Positions 1 to 9,318 of a DNA stretch of 64,000 nucleotides are shown piece by piece. The notes beneath the pieces are model-generated. The model had not been told where the DNA came from and did not search any database. It worked only from the letters and a program-made list of their open reading frames with translations. Within the stretch, counting starts at the first letter, position 1. The number at the start of each line of letters is the position of its first letter. The stretch covers positions 58,692-122,691 of the forward strand of contig NZ_LMQL01000005.1 of NCBI RefSeq assembly GCF_001424545.1. The letters run 5' to 3'. Source of the stretch: Ramlibacter sp. Leaf400. GTDB taxonomy: Bacteria; Pseudomonadota; Gammaproteobacteria; Burkholderiales; Burkholderiaceae_C. A program made the position numbers and the translations under genes.

Positions 1-30
1 GATCTGGACTTCGATCTGCTTGGTGGCCAT
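1..30 (-). CDS. zapA: Cell division protein ZapA, N-terminal fragment cut by the window edge
   Basis: Only the first ten codons are inside the window. Read on the minus strand they give MATKQIEVQI, which matches the typical start of ZapA proteins (M-x-x-KQIEV-x-I). ZapA is a small cytoplasmic protein that cross-links FtsZ filaments at the division ring. The gene starts 14 bases after the stop of the zapB-like gene, so the two are probably one transcript, an arrangement common in betaproteobacteria. The call rests on a very short stretch plus this context. Confidence 0.7.
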   Translation of the reverse strand, partial: MATKQIEVQI

Positions 31-44
31 GGGGGCGTTGGGGT

Positions 45-257
45 TCAGGCGGCCGACCGGATGTCCGGCAGGCGCTCGAGCAGCGCGTCGACGCGCGAGC
101 GCGCCGCCGACAGCCGCGAGCGCAGCGAATCGCGCTCGGTCGTGAGCAGTTCGACCTGCTGCACCAGCAGTGCGTTGGTGCGCTGCAGTTCCTCGTAACG
201 CACGAGCAGGCGCTCGACGCGTTCGGCGATCTGATCGACCTGGGGGGCACTGGCCAT
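45..257 (-). CDS. ZapB-like / TIGR02449-type small coiled-coil protein
   Basis: A 70-residue protein that is almost entirely predicted coiled coil: leucines, glutamates and arginines recur in heptad spacing from about residue 8 to 62 (for example the stretch QIAERVERLLVRYEELQR). It resembles the short TIGR02449/ZapB-like proteins encoded immediately upstream of zapA in many beta- and gammaproteobacteria, which are thought to act with ZapA at the Z ring. The reading frame stays open upstream to 482, but that extension overlaps the cobalamin riboswitch and is low complexity, so I start at the ATG at 257. A role in division is inferred from family and neighbour only. Confidence 0.72.
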   Translation of the reverse strand: MASAPQVDQIAERVERLLVRYEELQRTNALLVQQVELLTTERDSLRSRLSAARSRVDALLERLPDIRSAA

Positions 258-289
258 AGGTCGAAATTGTAGGCGGCCCGCTTTGCGTT

Positions 290-306
290 TACATCTAGAA
301 TCGTCT
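290..306 (+). promoter_or_regulatory. Candidate -10 region for the cobalamin operon
   Basis: TAGAAT at 296-301 is a good sigma-70-type -10 hexamer about 7 bases before the first conserved part of the riboswitch, where the transcript should start. No convincing -35 hexamer lies at the right distance in this GC-rich DNA, so the call is tentative. The same 50-base interval must also hold the divergent promoter for the zapB-like/zapA transcript. Confidence 0.3.
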
Positions 307-307
307 T

Positions 308-550
308 CGTTGGTGCTCGCGGTGTGGTTCGCATGCCGCAGTTCAACGGGAAGCAGGGAGCCCGATCCGCCCGCGCGAAACCAAGGTCTCGCGCGCGGCA
401 TTGAAGGCCAACCTGCGCTGCCCCCGCAACGGTAAGCGGAAGGCGTCCTGGAAAGAAGGACGCCCCTCCATCCCCCCGCCACTGGCGCCCTTCACGGCGC
501 GCTGGGAAGGCCGATGGAGCGTCATTCCGCCAGCCCGGATACCGGCCAAC
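308..550 (+). promoter_or_regulatory. Cobalamin (AdoCbl) riboswitch
   Basis: The leader of the B12 operon carries the conserved cobalamin riboswitch blocks in the right order: an ACGGGAAGCAGGG-type segment near 339-352, the core GCTGCCCCCGCAACGGTAA at 417-435, GCCACTGGCGC at 478-488, CTGGGAAGGCC at 502-512, and the 3' B12-box strand AGCCCGGATACCGGCC at 532-547. Binding of a cobalamin is expected to lower expression of the downstream TonB-dependent receptor and the genes after it. This region fills nearly all of the 380-base gap between the zapB-like gene and btuB. Confidence 0.93.
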
Positions 551-581
551 ACGGTGGCCGCGCCTCGTGCGCGGCCGTGTT
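548..581 (+). promoter_or_regulatory. Hairpin after the riboswitch, probable expression platform
   Basis: An inverted repeat pairs AACACGG-TG-GCCGCGC (548-563) with GCGCGGCCGTGTT (569-581), a GC-rich stem with a small bulge starting right at the end of the B12 box. There is no U-run after it, so it is more likely a switch in translation or a Rho-accessible region than a classical intrinsic terminator. The btuB start codon follows 57 bases later with no strong Shine-Dalgarno sequence. Confidence 0.45.
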
Positions 582-637
582 CGCCCATCCGCCGGCGGGG
601 AAGCCGGCGCGGGCACTAGCACTGTGTCTGTTCCAAC

Positions 638-2578
638 ATGAAGGTTTCCTCCACCCCGGGCCGTCTCGCGCGACTTCCGCTTGCGCTGGCTGCCCTCCTT
701 CCGCTCGTCCTGTCCGCGCAGCCCGCGGCCCTCAAGGAAACGGTGGTCACCGCCACCCGCTTTCCGGAGCCGGCCAGGTCGCTGCCCTACGGCGTGAGCG
801 TCGTCACCGCGCAGGAGATCGAGCGCTCCGGCGCATCGACCGTCAACGAGGCGCTGGTCCGCATCCTGGGCCTGCCCGGCCGCCAGGACCTGTTCGGCGG
901 CGGCGAGTACAACGTCGACCTGCGCGGCTTCGGCATCACCGCCGACAGCAACCAGGTGATCGTGCTCGATGGCGTGCGCCTGACCGAGGCCGACCTGGGC
1001 GGCACCCGCCTGTCGGGCATCCCGATCGAGTCGGTCGACCGCATCGAGGTGCTGCGCGGCAGCGGCGCCGTGCTGTACGGCGAGGGCGCCACCGGCGGCG
1101 TGGTCGTCATCACCACCAAGGCCGGCGCGGGCCGCGACCGTCCCACGGGCGGCTCGGTCTACGGCGGCATCGGCAGCTGGGGCCTGCGCGACCTGCGCGC
1201 CAACGCGCACCTGGGCGCCGGCGGCTTCTCGCTGGATGCCAGCGGCCAGAAGCGCCGGGCCGACAACCACCGCGACAACTTCAAGTCCGACTACGACGCG
1301 GCCGCCGTCACCGGCCAGTGGGCCGGCGACAACCTGCGCATCGGCGCGCGCCTCTCGCGCGACGACCTGGACACCGGCCTGCCCGGCGGGCTCACCCCCG
1401 GCCAGTACGCGGCCAACCCGCGCCAGACCCTCACGCCCGACGACTTCGCCGCGATCGACAACGAACGCGTGGGCGTGTTCGCCGAAGCCCAGCTCGGAAG
1501 CTGGCAGCTCGGCCTGGACGCCGCCCGCCGCGACAAGCGCCTGCGCAGCTCCACCGGCGGCTTCCCGTTCGACTACGACATCGACGCGACCAACGCCTCG
1601 CTGCGCGCCCGCCATGCGTCCACAATCGCAGGCATCGCCAACAGCCTGGTGCTGGGCATGGACACGGCCCACTGGAACCGCGAACGCCTCGGAGCCTTCG
1701 GCTCCACCGCCAAGCAGACCTCGCGCGGCTTCTATGCGCGCGACGAGGTCACGCTGCCGGCCGGCACGCGCCTGTCCGCCGGCGCGCGCACCGAGCGCTT
1801 CGACAAGGAGAACGACGCGTTCCCGCCGACCGAACTGGACGACCGCCTCAACGCCTGGGAACTGGGCGCCAGCCACCCGGTCACGCCGGACGTGACGGTG
1901 TATGCGCGCGTGGGCCGCAGCTTTCGCCTGGCCAACGTCGACGAGTTCAGCTTCACCACGCCCGGCGTGCAACTGCGCCCGCAGACCTCGCGCGATGCCG
2001 AGGTGGGCGCGCGCTGGGGCCGCGAGGCCTCCCGCGTCGAGGTCCGGCTGTTCCGCAACGCGCTGGAGAACGAGATCGGCTTCGATCCGACAGGCGCCGG
2101 GCCGTTCGGCCCCTTCGGCGCCAACGTCAACCTGGACCCGACGCGCCGCGTCGGGCTGGAGATCGACGCGTCCCATGCCTTCACGTCCGCTTTCGCGGTG
2201 CGGGTGAACGGCAGCGTGCGCCGCGCGACCTTCCGCTCCGGCCCCTTCGAGGGCAACGACCTCGCGCTGGTGCCGCGCCGCACGCTGGCCGTGCGCGCCG
2301 ACTGGACACCGCTGGCCGGCCACCGTGTCACGGGCGGCGTGAACTGGGTGTCGTCGCAGCACCCGGAATTGGGCAACACCTGCACCATGCCTTCGTACAC
2401 CACGGCCGACCTGCGCTATGCGTACGAGTGGCGCAACGCCGAGTTCTCGCTGGGCGCCACCAACCTGTTCGACCGCCAGTACTTCACACAGGCCTTCGCC
2501 TGCGCGGGCACCCAGCCCTCGGCCATCTTCCCGGAGCCCGGCCGGGCGGTGACGGCGGCCGTGCGGGTGAAGTTCTAG
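638..2578 (+). CDS. btuB: TonB-dependent outer-membrane cobalamin receptor (BtuB-like)
   Basis: A 646-residue receptor predicted to carry cobalamin or corrinoids across the outer membrane using TonB energy. A signal peptide covers about residues 1-27 with cleavage near LSA. The mature start holds a TonB box, ETVVTATR, at residues 34-41. A plug domain follows (about 45-155), with the conserved segment VDRIEVLRGSGAVLYGEGAT and then VVVITTK. The rest is a beta-barrel ending in VRVKF with the terminal phenylalanine typical of barrel proteins. Length fits BtuB (about 600-650). The riboswitch directly upstream and the B12 genes downstream settle the substrate class. It is the first gene of the operon; the next gene starts 8 bases after its stop. 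Confidence 0.92.
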   Translation: MKVSSTPGRLARLPLALAALLPLVLSAQPAALKETVVTATRFPEPARSLPYGVSVVTAQEIERSGASTVNEALVRILGLPGRQDLFGGGEYNVDLRGFGITADSNQVIVLDGVRLTEADLGGTRLSGIPIESVDRIEVLRGSGAVLYGEGATGGVVVITTKAGAGRDRPTGGSVYGGIGSWGLRDLRANAHLGAGGFSLDASGQKRRADNHRDNFKSDYDAAAVTGQWAGDNLRIGARLSRDDLDTGLPGGLTPGQYAANPRQTLTPDDFAAIDNERVGVFAEAQLGSWQLGLDAARRDKRLRSSTGGFPFDYDIDATNASLRARHASTIAGIANSLVLGMDTAHWNRERLGAFGSTAKQTSRGFYARDEVTLPAGTRLSAGARTERFDKENDAFPPTELDDRLNAWELGASHPVTPDVTVYARVGRSFRLANVDEFSFTTPGVQLRPQTSRDAEVGARWGREASRVEVRLFRNALENEIGFDPTGAGPFGPFGANVNLDPTRRVGLEIDASHAFTSAFAVRVNGSVRRATFRSGPFEGNDLALVPRRTLAVRADWTPLAGHRVTGGVNWVSSQHPELGNTCTMPSYTTADLRYAYEWRNAEFSLGATNLFDRQYFTQAFACAGTQPSAIFPEPGRAVTAAVRVKF

Positions 2579-2586
2579 GAGACCGC

Positions 2587-3402
2587 TTGACCTTCGATGC
2601 CGCTTCCCTCGCGCCCCGGCGCATCGTCTGCCTCACCGAGGAGACCACCGAGTGGCTTTACCTGCTCGGCGAGGAGGCGCGCATCGTCGGCATCTCCGGC
2701 TACACCGTCCGGCCGCCGCGCGCGCGGCAGGACAAGCCCAGGGTGAGCGCATTCCTGTCCGCCAAGATCGACAAGATCCTGGCGCTGGAGCCGGACTGCG
2801 TGTTCGGCTTCTCCGACCTGCAGGCCGACATCGCGGCCGAGCTGGTGCGCAAGGGCGTGCAGGTCACCGTGTTCAACCAGCGCAGCGTGGAGGAGATCTT
2901 CTCCATGCTGTACCAGGTCGCGGCCATCGTGGGCCGGCCTGAGCGCGGCCTCGAGCTGCTGCGCGGGTTCCGCGCGCGGCTGGACGCCATCCGCGCCGCG
3001 GCCGCCGCGCTGCCGCGCCGGCCGCGCGTGTTCTTCGAGGAGTGGGACGAGCCGCCGATCAGCTGCATCCGCTGGGTGAGCGAGCTGGTCGGCATCGCCG
3101 GCGGCGACGACTGCTTCCCCGAGCTGGCGCGGCAGGCGCTGGGCAAGGACCGCATCGTCGTCGACCCCATGGAGATCGTGCGCCGCGATCCGGACATCGT
3201 GGTGGGGTCGTGGTGCGGCAAGAAATTCAGGCCCGAGCGCGTGGCGGCCCGTCCCGGCTGGCAGGACGTGGGCGCGGTGCGCGACGGCCAGCTGTTCGAG
3301 GTCAAGTCCGCCGACATCCTGCAGCCGGGGCCGGCGGCGCTGACCGACGGCGTGGAGCAGCTGCACCGCATCGTGCTGCAGTGGAGCCAGCGCCATGGCT
3401 GA
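2587..3402 (+). CDS. Cobalamin-binding periplasmic-type protein without a signal peptide
   Basis: A 271-residue protein of the BtuF/FepB fold (COG0614), beginning RRIVCLTEETTEWLYLLGE and containing the usual long central helix and a C-terminal lobe (VVDPMEIVRRDPDIVVGSW). I start at TTG 2587, which has an AGGAGA ribosome-binding site four bases before it (2577-2582). No ATG precedes the conserved region and the frame upstream is antisense-like. With this start there is no signal peptide, so unlike btuF at 3979 the protein should stay in the cytoplasm. Homologues of this kind sit in B12 operons of Burkholderiales. It might hold or sense cobalamin rather than deliver it to the permease, but that is inference. 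Confidence 0.75.
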   Translation: MTFDAASLAPRRIVCLTEETTEWLYLLGEEARIVGISGYTVRPPRARQDKPRVSAFLSAKIDKILALEPDCVFGFSDLQADIAAELVRKGVQVTVFNQRSVEEIFSMLYQVAAIVGRPERGLELLRGFRARLDAIRAAAAALPRRPRVFFEEWDEPPISCIRWVSELVGIAGGDDCFPELARQALGKDRIVVDPMEIVRRDPDIVVGSWCGKKFRPERVAARPGWQDVGAVRDGQLFEVKSADILQPGPAALTDGVEQLHRIVLQWSQRHG

Positions 3403-3982
3403 AGAGCGTCGGCTGCGCGTGGCCCGCAGCGAGTTGATCCTGGGCGGCCAGAAGAGCGGCAAGACCACGCGCGCCGAGGCGCTGGCGGCGGCCTGGCTGG
3501 AAGAAGCGCCCGGCCACGAGGCGGTCTACATCGCCACCGCGCAGGCCTGGGACGAGGAAATGCGCGAGCGCATCGCAAGGCACCGGCGCGACCGCGCGCA
3601 GCGCGTGCCGCGCATGCGCACCGTGGAGGAGCCGCTCGCGCTGGCCAAGGCGATCGGCGCGCACAGCCAGCCCGGGACCCTGGTGGTGGTCGACTGCCTG
3701 ACGCTGTGGCTGACGGCGCTCCTGATGCCGGCCGTGGGCGGGGAGGGCACGCCGCTGGCGCCGGAAGGCGGCCCGGCCTCGCTGGCCACGGCCATCGCCG
3801 CCTGCGCCGGGCCGCTGGTGCTGATCAGCAACGAGATCGGGCTGGGCATCATCCCGCTGGGGCGCGACGTGCGCCAGTTCGTGGATTCGCTGGGCACGCT
3901 CAACCAGCAGGCGGCCGGGGCTTGCGAGCGCGTCACGCTCATGTCGGCGGGGCTGCCGCTGACGCTGAAGGGATCGGCATGA
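3395..3982 (+). CDS. cobU: Bifunctional adenosylcobinamide kinase / adenosylcobinamide-phosphate guanylyltransferase
   Basis: A 195-residue cytoplasmic enzyme that phosphorylates adenosylcobinamide and then transfers GMP to it, giving AdoCbi-GDP for nucleotide-loop assembly. The N-terminus holds the P-loop GGQKSGKT (residues 17-24), followed by YIATAQAWDEEM and an arginine/histidine-rich RIARHRRDR segment that matches the CobU guanylate-acceptor region. VVVDCLTLWLTALL at about 98-111 is the second conserved nucleotide-binding strand. Length is slightly above the 180 typical of CobU. The start overlaps the previous gene by 8 bases and the end overlaps btuF by 4 (ATGA), so translation is coupled. 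Confidence 0.93.
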   Translation: MAEERRLRVARSELILGGQKSGKTTRAEALAAAWLEEAPGHEAVYIATAQAWDEEMRERIARHRRDRAQRVPRMRTVEEPLALAKAIGAHSQPGTLVVVDCLTLWLTALLMPAVGGEGTPLAPEGGPASLATAIAACAGPLVLISNEIGLGIIPLGRDVRQFVDSLGTLNQQAAGACERVTLMSAGLPLTLKGSA

Positions 3983-4887
3983 AGCGCCTGCTGGCCGTCG
4001 CCTTCGCACTGGCCTCCGCCTGCGCGGCCGCCGCGCCCGTCACGGTCACCGACGACCGCGGCGCCACCGTCACGCTGCGCGAGCCGCCGCGCCGAATCGT
4101 CACGCTGCTGCCATCGCTGGGCGAGACGGTGTGCGAGCTGGGCGCCTGCGACCGGCTGGTGGCCGTGGACGACTACGCCAACTGGCCGCCCCAGGTGCGC
4201 AAGCTGCCGCAGGTGGGCGGGCTGGACGACGCCAGCATCGAGCGCATCGTCGCGCTCAAGCCCGACGTGGTGATGCTGTCGTCGACCGCGCGTGCGCTCG
4301 GGCGGCTGGAGTCGCTGGGCGTGCCGGTGCTGGGCTTCGACCTCAAGACACTGGCCGACGTGCGCCGCGTCTTCGGCCGCGTCGCCCATGTGCTGCAGGT
4401 GCCGGGCGAGGAGGCGGTGTGGAACCGCATCCAGGCCGGCGTGGACGCTGCCGCGCGCTCGCTGCCGGCATCCGCGCGCGGCACCAGCGTGTACTTCGAG
4501 GTGAGCGCGGGGCCGTATGCGGCCAGCGAGGCCTCGCACATCGGCGAGATCCTGGCGCGCCTGGGCGCCGCCAACGTGGTGCCCGCGCGCCTGGGCTCGG
4601 TGCCGCTGCTCAATCCGGAGTTCGTGGTGCGGGCCGACCCGCAGGTGATCATGATCTCCGAGCGCGACGCCGGCGCGCTGGCCACCCGGCCCGGCTGGTC
4701 GCGCATCCGCGCCATGCGCGAGGGCCGCGTGTGCAGCTTCACGCTGGCGCAGGGCGACGTGATCGTGCGGCCCGGGCCGCGGCTGGCCGAAGCCGCGCAG
4801 TTGATGGCCGATTGCCTGGCCCAGTCCCGTCATTCCCGCGGAGGCGGGAATCCAGTGCTTCCGCCTTCACGCCAGGACCGCCCATGA
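3979..4887 (+). CDS. btuF: Periplasmic vitamin B12-binding protein (BtuF-like)
   Basis: A 302-residue ABC-transporter binding protein. It has a classical signal peptide (residues 1 to about 20, ending ACAAAA), then VTVTDDRGATVTLREPPRR and the BtuF-type segments ITLLPSLGETVCELGA-like and VGGLDDASIERIVALKPDVV. It should deliver cobalamin from BtuB to the BtuCD importer encoded next. The start overlaps cobU and the stop overlaps btuC (ATGA at 4884-4887). The last roughly 20 residues (from RHSRGGGNP onward) are encoded by a dRS3-like repeat copied into the 3' end of the gene, so the true ancestral C-terminus probably lay near residue 283. Confidence 0.88.
   Translation: MKRLLAVAFALASACAAAAPVTVTDDRGATVTLREPPRRIVTLLPSLGETVCELGACDRLVAVDDYANWPPQVRKLPQVGGLDDASIERIVALKPDVVMLSSTARALGRLESLGVPVLGFDLKTLADVRRVFGRVAHVLQVPGEEAVWNRIQAGVDAAARSLPASARGTSVYFEVSAGPYAASEASHIGEILARLGAANVVPARLGSVPLLNPEFVVRADPQVIMISERDAGALATRPGWSRIRAMREGRVCSFTLAQGDVIVRPGPRLAEAAQLMADCLAQSRHSRGGGNPVLPPSRQDRP
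4827..4868. repeat. dRS3-like palindromic repeat, copy 1 (inside the 3' end of btuF)
   Basis: Core ATTCCC-N8-GGGAAT at 4832-4851 preceded by CCGTC and followed by CCAGTGCTTCCGCC. The core matches the dRS3 consensus described in Neisseria. This copy is a single arm and is translated in the btuF frame. Confidence 0.85.
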
Positions 4888-5905
4888 GCGCCGTCGCCTC
4901 GCCCGCGTTCGACACGGCCCTGGCCCGCCAGGGCCGCCGCGTGGCCGGCCTGGCCGCCATCCTGACGACGGCCACGCTCCTCCTCCTCGCCGCCGGCGCC
5001 GCCGTCGGCTCCCTCGGTTGGGAACCGCTCTGGTCCGCCTCCGAAACCTCCCGCGCCATCCTCTGGGACATCCGCCTGCCGCGCAGCCTCGGCGCCTGGC
5101 TCGCCGGCGCGCTGCTCGGCCTGGCAGGCGCCGTGGCGCAGGGCCTCTTCCGCAACCCCCTCGCCGATCCCTACCTGATGGGCAGCGCCACCGGCGCGGC
5201 CTTCGGCGTGGCCGTGCTGCTGGTGGCCGTCGGCGCGGTGCCCGGCGCCACGGCCGGCGCCATCGCCCACCTCGGGCTCGCGGGCGCGGGCTTCCTGGGC
5301 GCGATGGCCGCGGTGCTGGTGACGCTGGTGCTGGCCCGCGGCGTGCAGCACACGCTGCGCCTGCTGCTGGCCGGCGTGATCGTGGGCGTGGTCTTCGGCG
5401 CGCTGGCGGCGCTGGTGATGTTCTGGTCGCCCGACGTGATGCGGGCCATGCAGGCCTTCCTGCTCGGCACGACCGGCTTCCTCGGCTGGGATGGCGCCAC
5501 GCTGCTGGGTGGCGTGCTGGCGCTGGTGCTGGTGGCCTGCGTGGCGCTGAGCCCGGCGCTCGATGCGCTGTCGCTGGGCGAGACGGCCGCGGCCAGCCTG
5601 GGCATCCCGCTGCGGCCGGTGCGCATCGGGCTGGTGGCGGCGATCGCGCTGGCCACCGGCGCGGCCGTGGCGCAGGTCGGGCTGATCGCCTTCGTCGGCC
5701 TGGTCGCGCCGCACACGGTTCGCTCGGCCGTGCAGCCCACGCACCGCGCGCTGCTGCTGCTGTCGGCCATGTCGGGCGGCGTGCTGCTGCTGGCCGCCGA
5801 CGTGCTCTCGCGCTGGCTGCTGGCGCCGCGCGAACTGCCGGTGGGCGTGCTCACGGCGTTGCTGGGTGGCGGCTACCTCTTGTGGCTGATGCATCGGAGG
5901 CCTGC

Positions 5906-5909
<4 letters not shown>
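4884..5909 (+). CDS. btuC: Vitamin B12 ABC importer, permease
   Basis: A 341-residue FecCD/BtuC-family inner-membrane protein with about ten hydrophobic segments. Family hallmarks are LPRSLGAWLAGALLGLAGA and FRNPLADPYLMGSATGA in the N-terminal half and the cytoplasmic coupling region GLIAFVGLVAPHTVR near residue 270, where BtuD docks. It forms a dimeric channel that moves cobalamin into the cytoplasm with energy from the next gene's ATPase. Its start overlaps the btuF stop by four bases and its stop overlaps the btuD start by four, so btuF-btuC-btuD are translationally coupled. Confidence 0.92.
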
Positions 5910-6667
<758 letters not shown>

Positions 6668-6677
6668 GGCGCCGGAG

Positions 6678-8204
6678 ATGACCGCGCGTTGCGTCATGGT
6701 CCTGGGCACCACCAGCGGCGCCGGCAAGAGCTGGCTGGCCACGGCCCTGTGCCGCTGGTACGCGCGCCGCGGCCTGAAGGTCGCGCCGTTCAAGGCGCAG
6801 AACATGAGCAACAACGCGCGGGTGGTGGCCGGCGGCGAGATCGGCAGCGCCCAGTACTTCCAGGCCCTGGCCGCGAGGGCCGCGCCCGAGGTGCGGATGA
6901 ACCCGCTGCTGCTCAAGCCCGAGCGCGACACCCACAGCCAGGTGGTGCTGCTCGGGCGGGTGGACGAGGCGCTCTCGCGCCGGTCGTGGCGCGGTCGCAG
7001 CGCCAGCGTGTGGCCGCAGGTGTCGGGCGCGCTCGACGAATTGCGCGCGGAGAACGACGTCGTGGTGATCGAAGGCGCGGGCTCGCCGGCGGAGATCAAC
7101 CTGAAGGACGACGACATCGTGAACATGCGGGTGGCGCTGCACGCGGATGCTCGCTGCCTGCTGGTGACGGACATCGATCGCGGGGGTGCGTTCGCGCACC
7201 TGTACGGGACGTGGGCGCTGCTGCCGGAGCACGAGCGCGCGTTGATCCGCGGTTTCGTGCTGAACAAGTTCCGGGGCGATGCGACGCTGCTGGCGCCGGC
7301 GCCGCAGCTGCTGCAGGAGCTGACGGGCATCGCGACCGTGGCAACGTTGCCGATGTGGTGGAACCACGGCCTCCCCGAGGAGGACGGCTGGTATTCACTC
7401 CCTCCCCCTCCGGGGGAGGGTGGGGGTGGGGGCGCCCCCGGTGCTCAAGCCGGCGGCGCTGTCGCATCAGGCCCCGGAGCGCCCCCACCCCAGCCCTCCC
7501 CCGGAGGGGGAGGGAGCAAGAACATCGCCATCGTCGCCTACCCCCGCATCAGCAACCTCGACGAGTTCCAGCCCCTCGCGCACCTGCCCGGCGTTCGCCT
7601 GCGCTGGGTGCGCTCGGCCGGCGAACTCGAAGGCGCCGACTGGGTCGTGCTGCCCGGCTCCAAGCACACCAGCTCCGACCTGGCCTGGCTGCGCGAGCAG
7701 CGCATCGACCGCGCGCTGGCGGCGCACGCGCAGCGGGGCGGGGCGGTGCTGGGCGTGTGCGGCGGGCTGCAGATGCTGGGCGAGGCGCTGGTCGATCCGC
7801 ACGGCATCGACGGCAACGCGCCGGGCCTCGGGCTGCTGCCGCTGGTGACGCAGTTCGAACCCGACAAGACGGTGCGGCGAACGCAGGCCACTTTCGGCGC
7901 GCTGCGGGGGACGTGGTCGGCGCTTTCCGGCGTGCCCGTCTCCGGCTACGAGATCCGCCATGGCCGGACCGCGCAGCACCCGGCCATGGACGCCGGCCTG
8001 CCGGTGCTGCCCGCCGGCCTGGGCTGGCAGAACGCCGCCGGAAACGTGCTGGGCGTGTACCTGCACGGCCTGTTCGAGGACGCGAACGTGCTGCGCGCGC
8101 TGTTCGGCGCGCAGGCCCCCGATCCGGACCGCGTGTTCGACAACCTGGCCGATTTCATCGACCGCCATTTCGCGGCGGGCGTCCTCGAGGAGCTGATCCG
8201 TTGA
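6678..8204 (+). CDS. cobQ: Cobyric acid synthase with a repeat-encoded internal insertion
   Basis: A 508-residue glutamine-dependent amidotransferase that amidates four side chains of adenosylcobyrinic acid a,c-diamide. The N-terminal ATPase-like domain has GTTSGAGKS (residues 10-18) and FKAQNMSNN. The C-terminal glutaminase domain has the nucleophile cysteine in [10 protein letters not shown] and a histidine in GVYLHGLFE. Between them, residues about 241-281 are proline/glycine-rich and are encoded by a GGGGGAGGG-type palindromic repeat (7397-7518) inserted in frame right after the conserved [11 protein letters not shown] segment. After the insert the conserved [18 protein letters not shown] resumes, so the protein may still fold. 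The stop overlaps the cobT start (TTGA). Confidence 0.93.
   Translation: MTARCVMVLGTTSGAGKSWLATALCRWYARRGLKVAPFKAQNMSNNARVVAGGEIGSAQYFQALAARAAPEVRMNPLLLKPERDTHSQVVLLGRVDEALSRRSWRGRSASVWPQVSGALDELRAENDVVVIEGAGSPAEINLKDDDIVNMRVALHADARCLLVTDIDRGGAFAHLYGTWALLPEHERALIRGFVLNKFRGDATLLAPAPQLLQELTGIATVATLPMWWNHGLPEEDGWYSLPPPPGEGGGGGAPGAQAGGAVASGPGAPPPQPSPGGGGSKNIAIVAYPRISNLDEFQPLAHLPGVRLRWVRSAGELEGADWVVLPGSKHTSSDLAWLREQRIDRALAAHAQRGGAVLGVCGGLQMLGEALVDPHGIDGNAPGLGLLPLVTQFEPDKTVRRTQATFGALRGTWSALSGVPVSGYEIRHGRTAQHPAMDAGLPVLPAGLGWQNAAGNVLGVYLHGLFEDANVLRALFGAQAPDPDRVFDNLADFIDRHFAAGVLEELIR
7397..7518. repeat. GGGGGAGGG-type palindromic element, copy 1 (inside cobQ)
   Basis: About 122 bases bounded by inverted ends: CTCCCTCCCCCTCCGGGGGA at the left and the complementary TCCCCCGGAGGGGGAGGGAG at the right, with a variable GC-rich centre. 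A second copy lies at 18020-18147. The element has no coding capacity of its own but is open in the cobQ frame. Confidence 0.85.
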
Positions 8205-9241
8205 GCCTTCCCGACCTGAACGACCCGGCGCTGGCCGCGCGCCTGCGGCACCTGATCGACCACAAGACCAAGCCGCTGGGCGCGCTCGGGCGCATCGAGT
8301 CGCTCGCGCTGCAGATCGGGCTGGTGCTGGGCACCGAGTCGCCGCTCCTGTCGCAGCCGCAGCTGGTGGTGTTCGCCGGCGACCACGGGCTGGCCGCGCG
8401 CGGCGTGTCGGCCTACCCGAGCGACGTCACCTGGCAGATGGTGGAGAACTTCCTGGCCGGCGGCGCGGCCGTCAGCGTGCTGGCCCGCCAGCATGGCCTG
8501 GCGCTCACGGTGGTGGACTGCGGGGTGCGCCACGACTTCGCGCCGCGGCCCGGCCTGCTGGTTCGCAAGGTCGCGCCCGGCACCGCCGACGCGCTGGAAG
8601 GGCCCGCGATGACGCCGGCGCAGTGCCGGCAGGCGATCGAGGCGGGCCGCGGCGTGGTCGCCGGCCTGCCGGGCAACGCCCTGCTGCTGGGCGAGATGGG
8701 CATAGGCAACACATCGGCGGCGGCGCTGTTGCTGGCGCGGCTCACCGGCAGCGACCTGGCCGATTGCGTGGGCTCGGGCACCGGCCTGGACGAGGCCGGC
8801 CTGGCGCGCAAGCGCGAGGTGTTGCGGCAGGTGCTGGAACGCCATCCGCTCGCGAGCGAGCCGCTGGACGCCCTGGCGGCCTTCGGCGGCTTCGAGGTCG
8901 CCGCCATGGTCGGCGCGGTGCTGGAGGCGGCGGCCCGGCGCCGGCTGGTGGTGGTGGACGGCTTCATCGCCACCGCGGCGGTGCTGGTGGCGCGTGCGCT
9001 GGAGCCGCGGGTGACGCAGCGCTGCGTGTTCTCGCACCGCTCGGGCGAATGCGGCCACGGCCTGATGCTGCGGCACCTGGGCCCGGACGAGCGCACGCCG
9101 GCGCGGGCCCTGCTGGACCTGGACCTGCGGCTGGGGGAAGGCTCCGGCGCGGCGCTCGCCTGGCCGCTGCTGGTGTCGGCCTGCGCGCTGCTGCGCGAGA
9201 TGGCCACTTTCGAATCGGCCGGCGTAGCCCGTTCGGGTTAA
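8201..9241 (+). CDS. cobT: Nicotinate-nucleotide--dimethylbenzimidazole phosphoribosyltransferase
   Basis: A 346-residue cytoplasmic enzyme that makes alpha-ribazole phosphate, the lower-ligand precursor for cobalamin. Family motifs are [14 protein letters not shown] near the start, [32 protein letters not shown] and the C-terminal [17 protein letters not shown] segment holding the substrate/catalytic residues. I start at TTG 8201, overlapping the cobQ stop, with GAGGAG at 8187-8192 upstream; this keeps the full family length of about 345-350. It is the last gene of the run; cobS, cobC, cobD and cobO, often found with it, are not in the window. Confidence 0.93.
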   Translation: MSLPDLNDPALAARLRHLIDHKTKPLGALGRIESLALQIGLVLGTESPLLSQPQLVVFAGDHGLAARGVSAYPSDVTWQMVENFLAGGAAVSVLARQHGLALTVVDCGVRHDFAPRPGLLVRKVAPGTADALEGPAMTPAQCRQAIEAGRGVVAGLPGNALLLGEMGIGNTSAAALLLARLTGSDLADCVGSGTGLDEAGLARKREVLRQVLERHPLASEPLDALAAFGGFEVAAMVGAVLEAAARRRLVVVDGFIATAAVLVARALEPRVTQRCVFSHRSGECGHGLMLRHLGPDERTPARALLDLDLRLGEGSGAALAWPLLVSACALLREMATFESAGVARSG

Positions 9242-9318
9242 CACCCCCCTGCGCGGCCCTCGGCCGGCTCGTCGGCGGGCTATCCTTTTCCGCACCACAT
9301 ACCTCGCGGAGGCACGCC

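Noticed and set aside
514..3402. A 962-codon open frame spanning the btuB gene
   Set aside because: The first 690 codons are arginine/proline-rich and lie in another frame of btuB. Only the last 271 codons encode the B12-binding protein, with its own TTG and ribosome-binding site.
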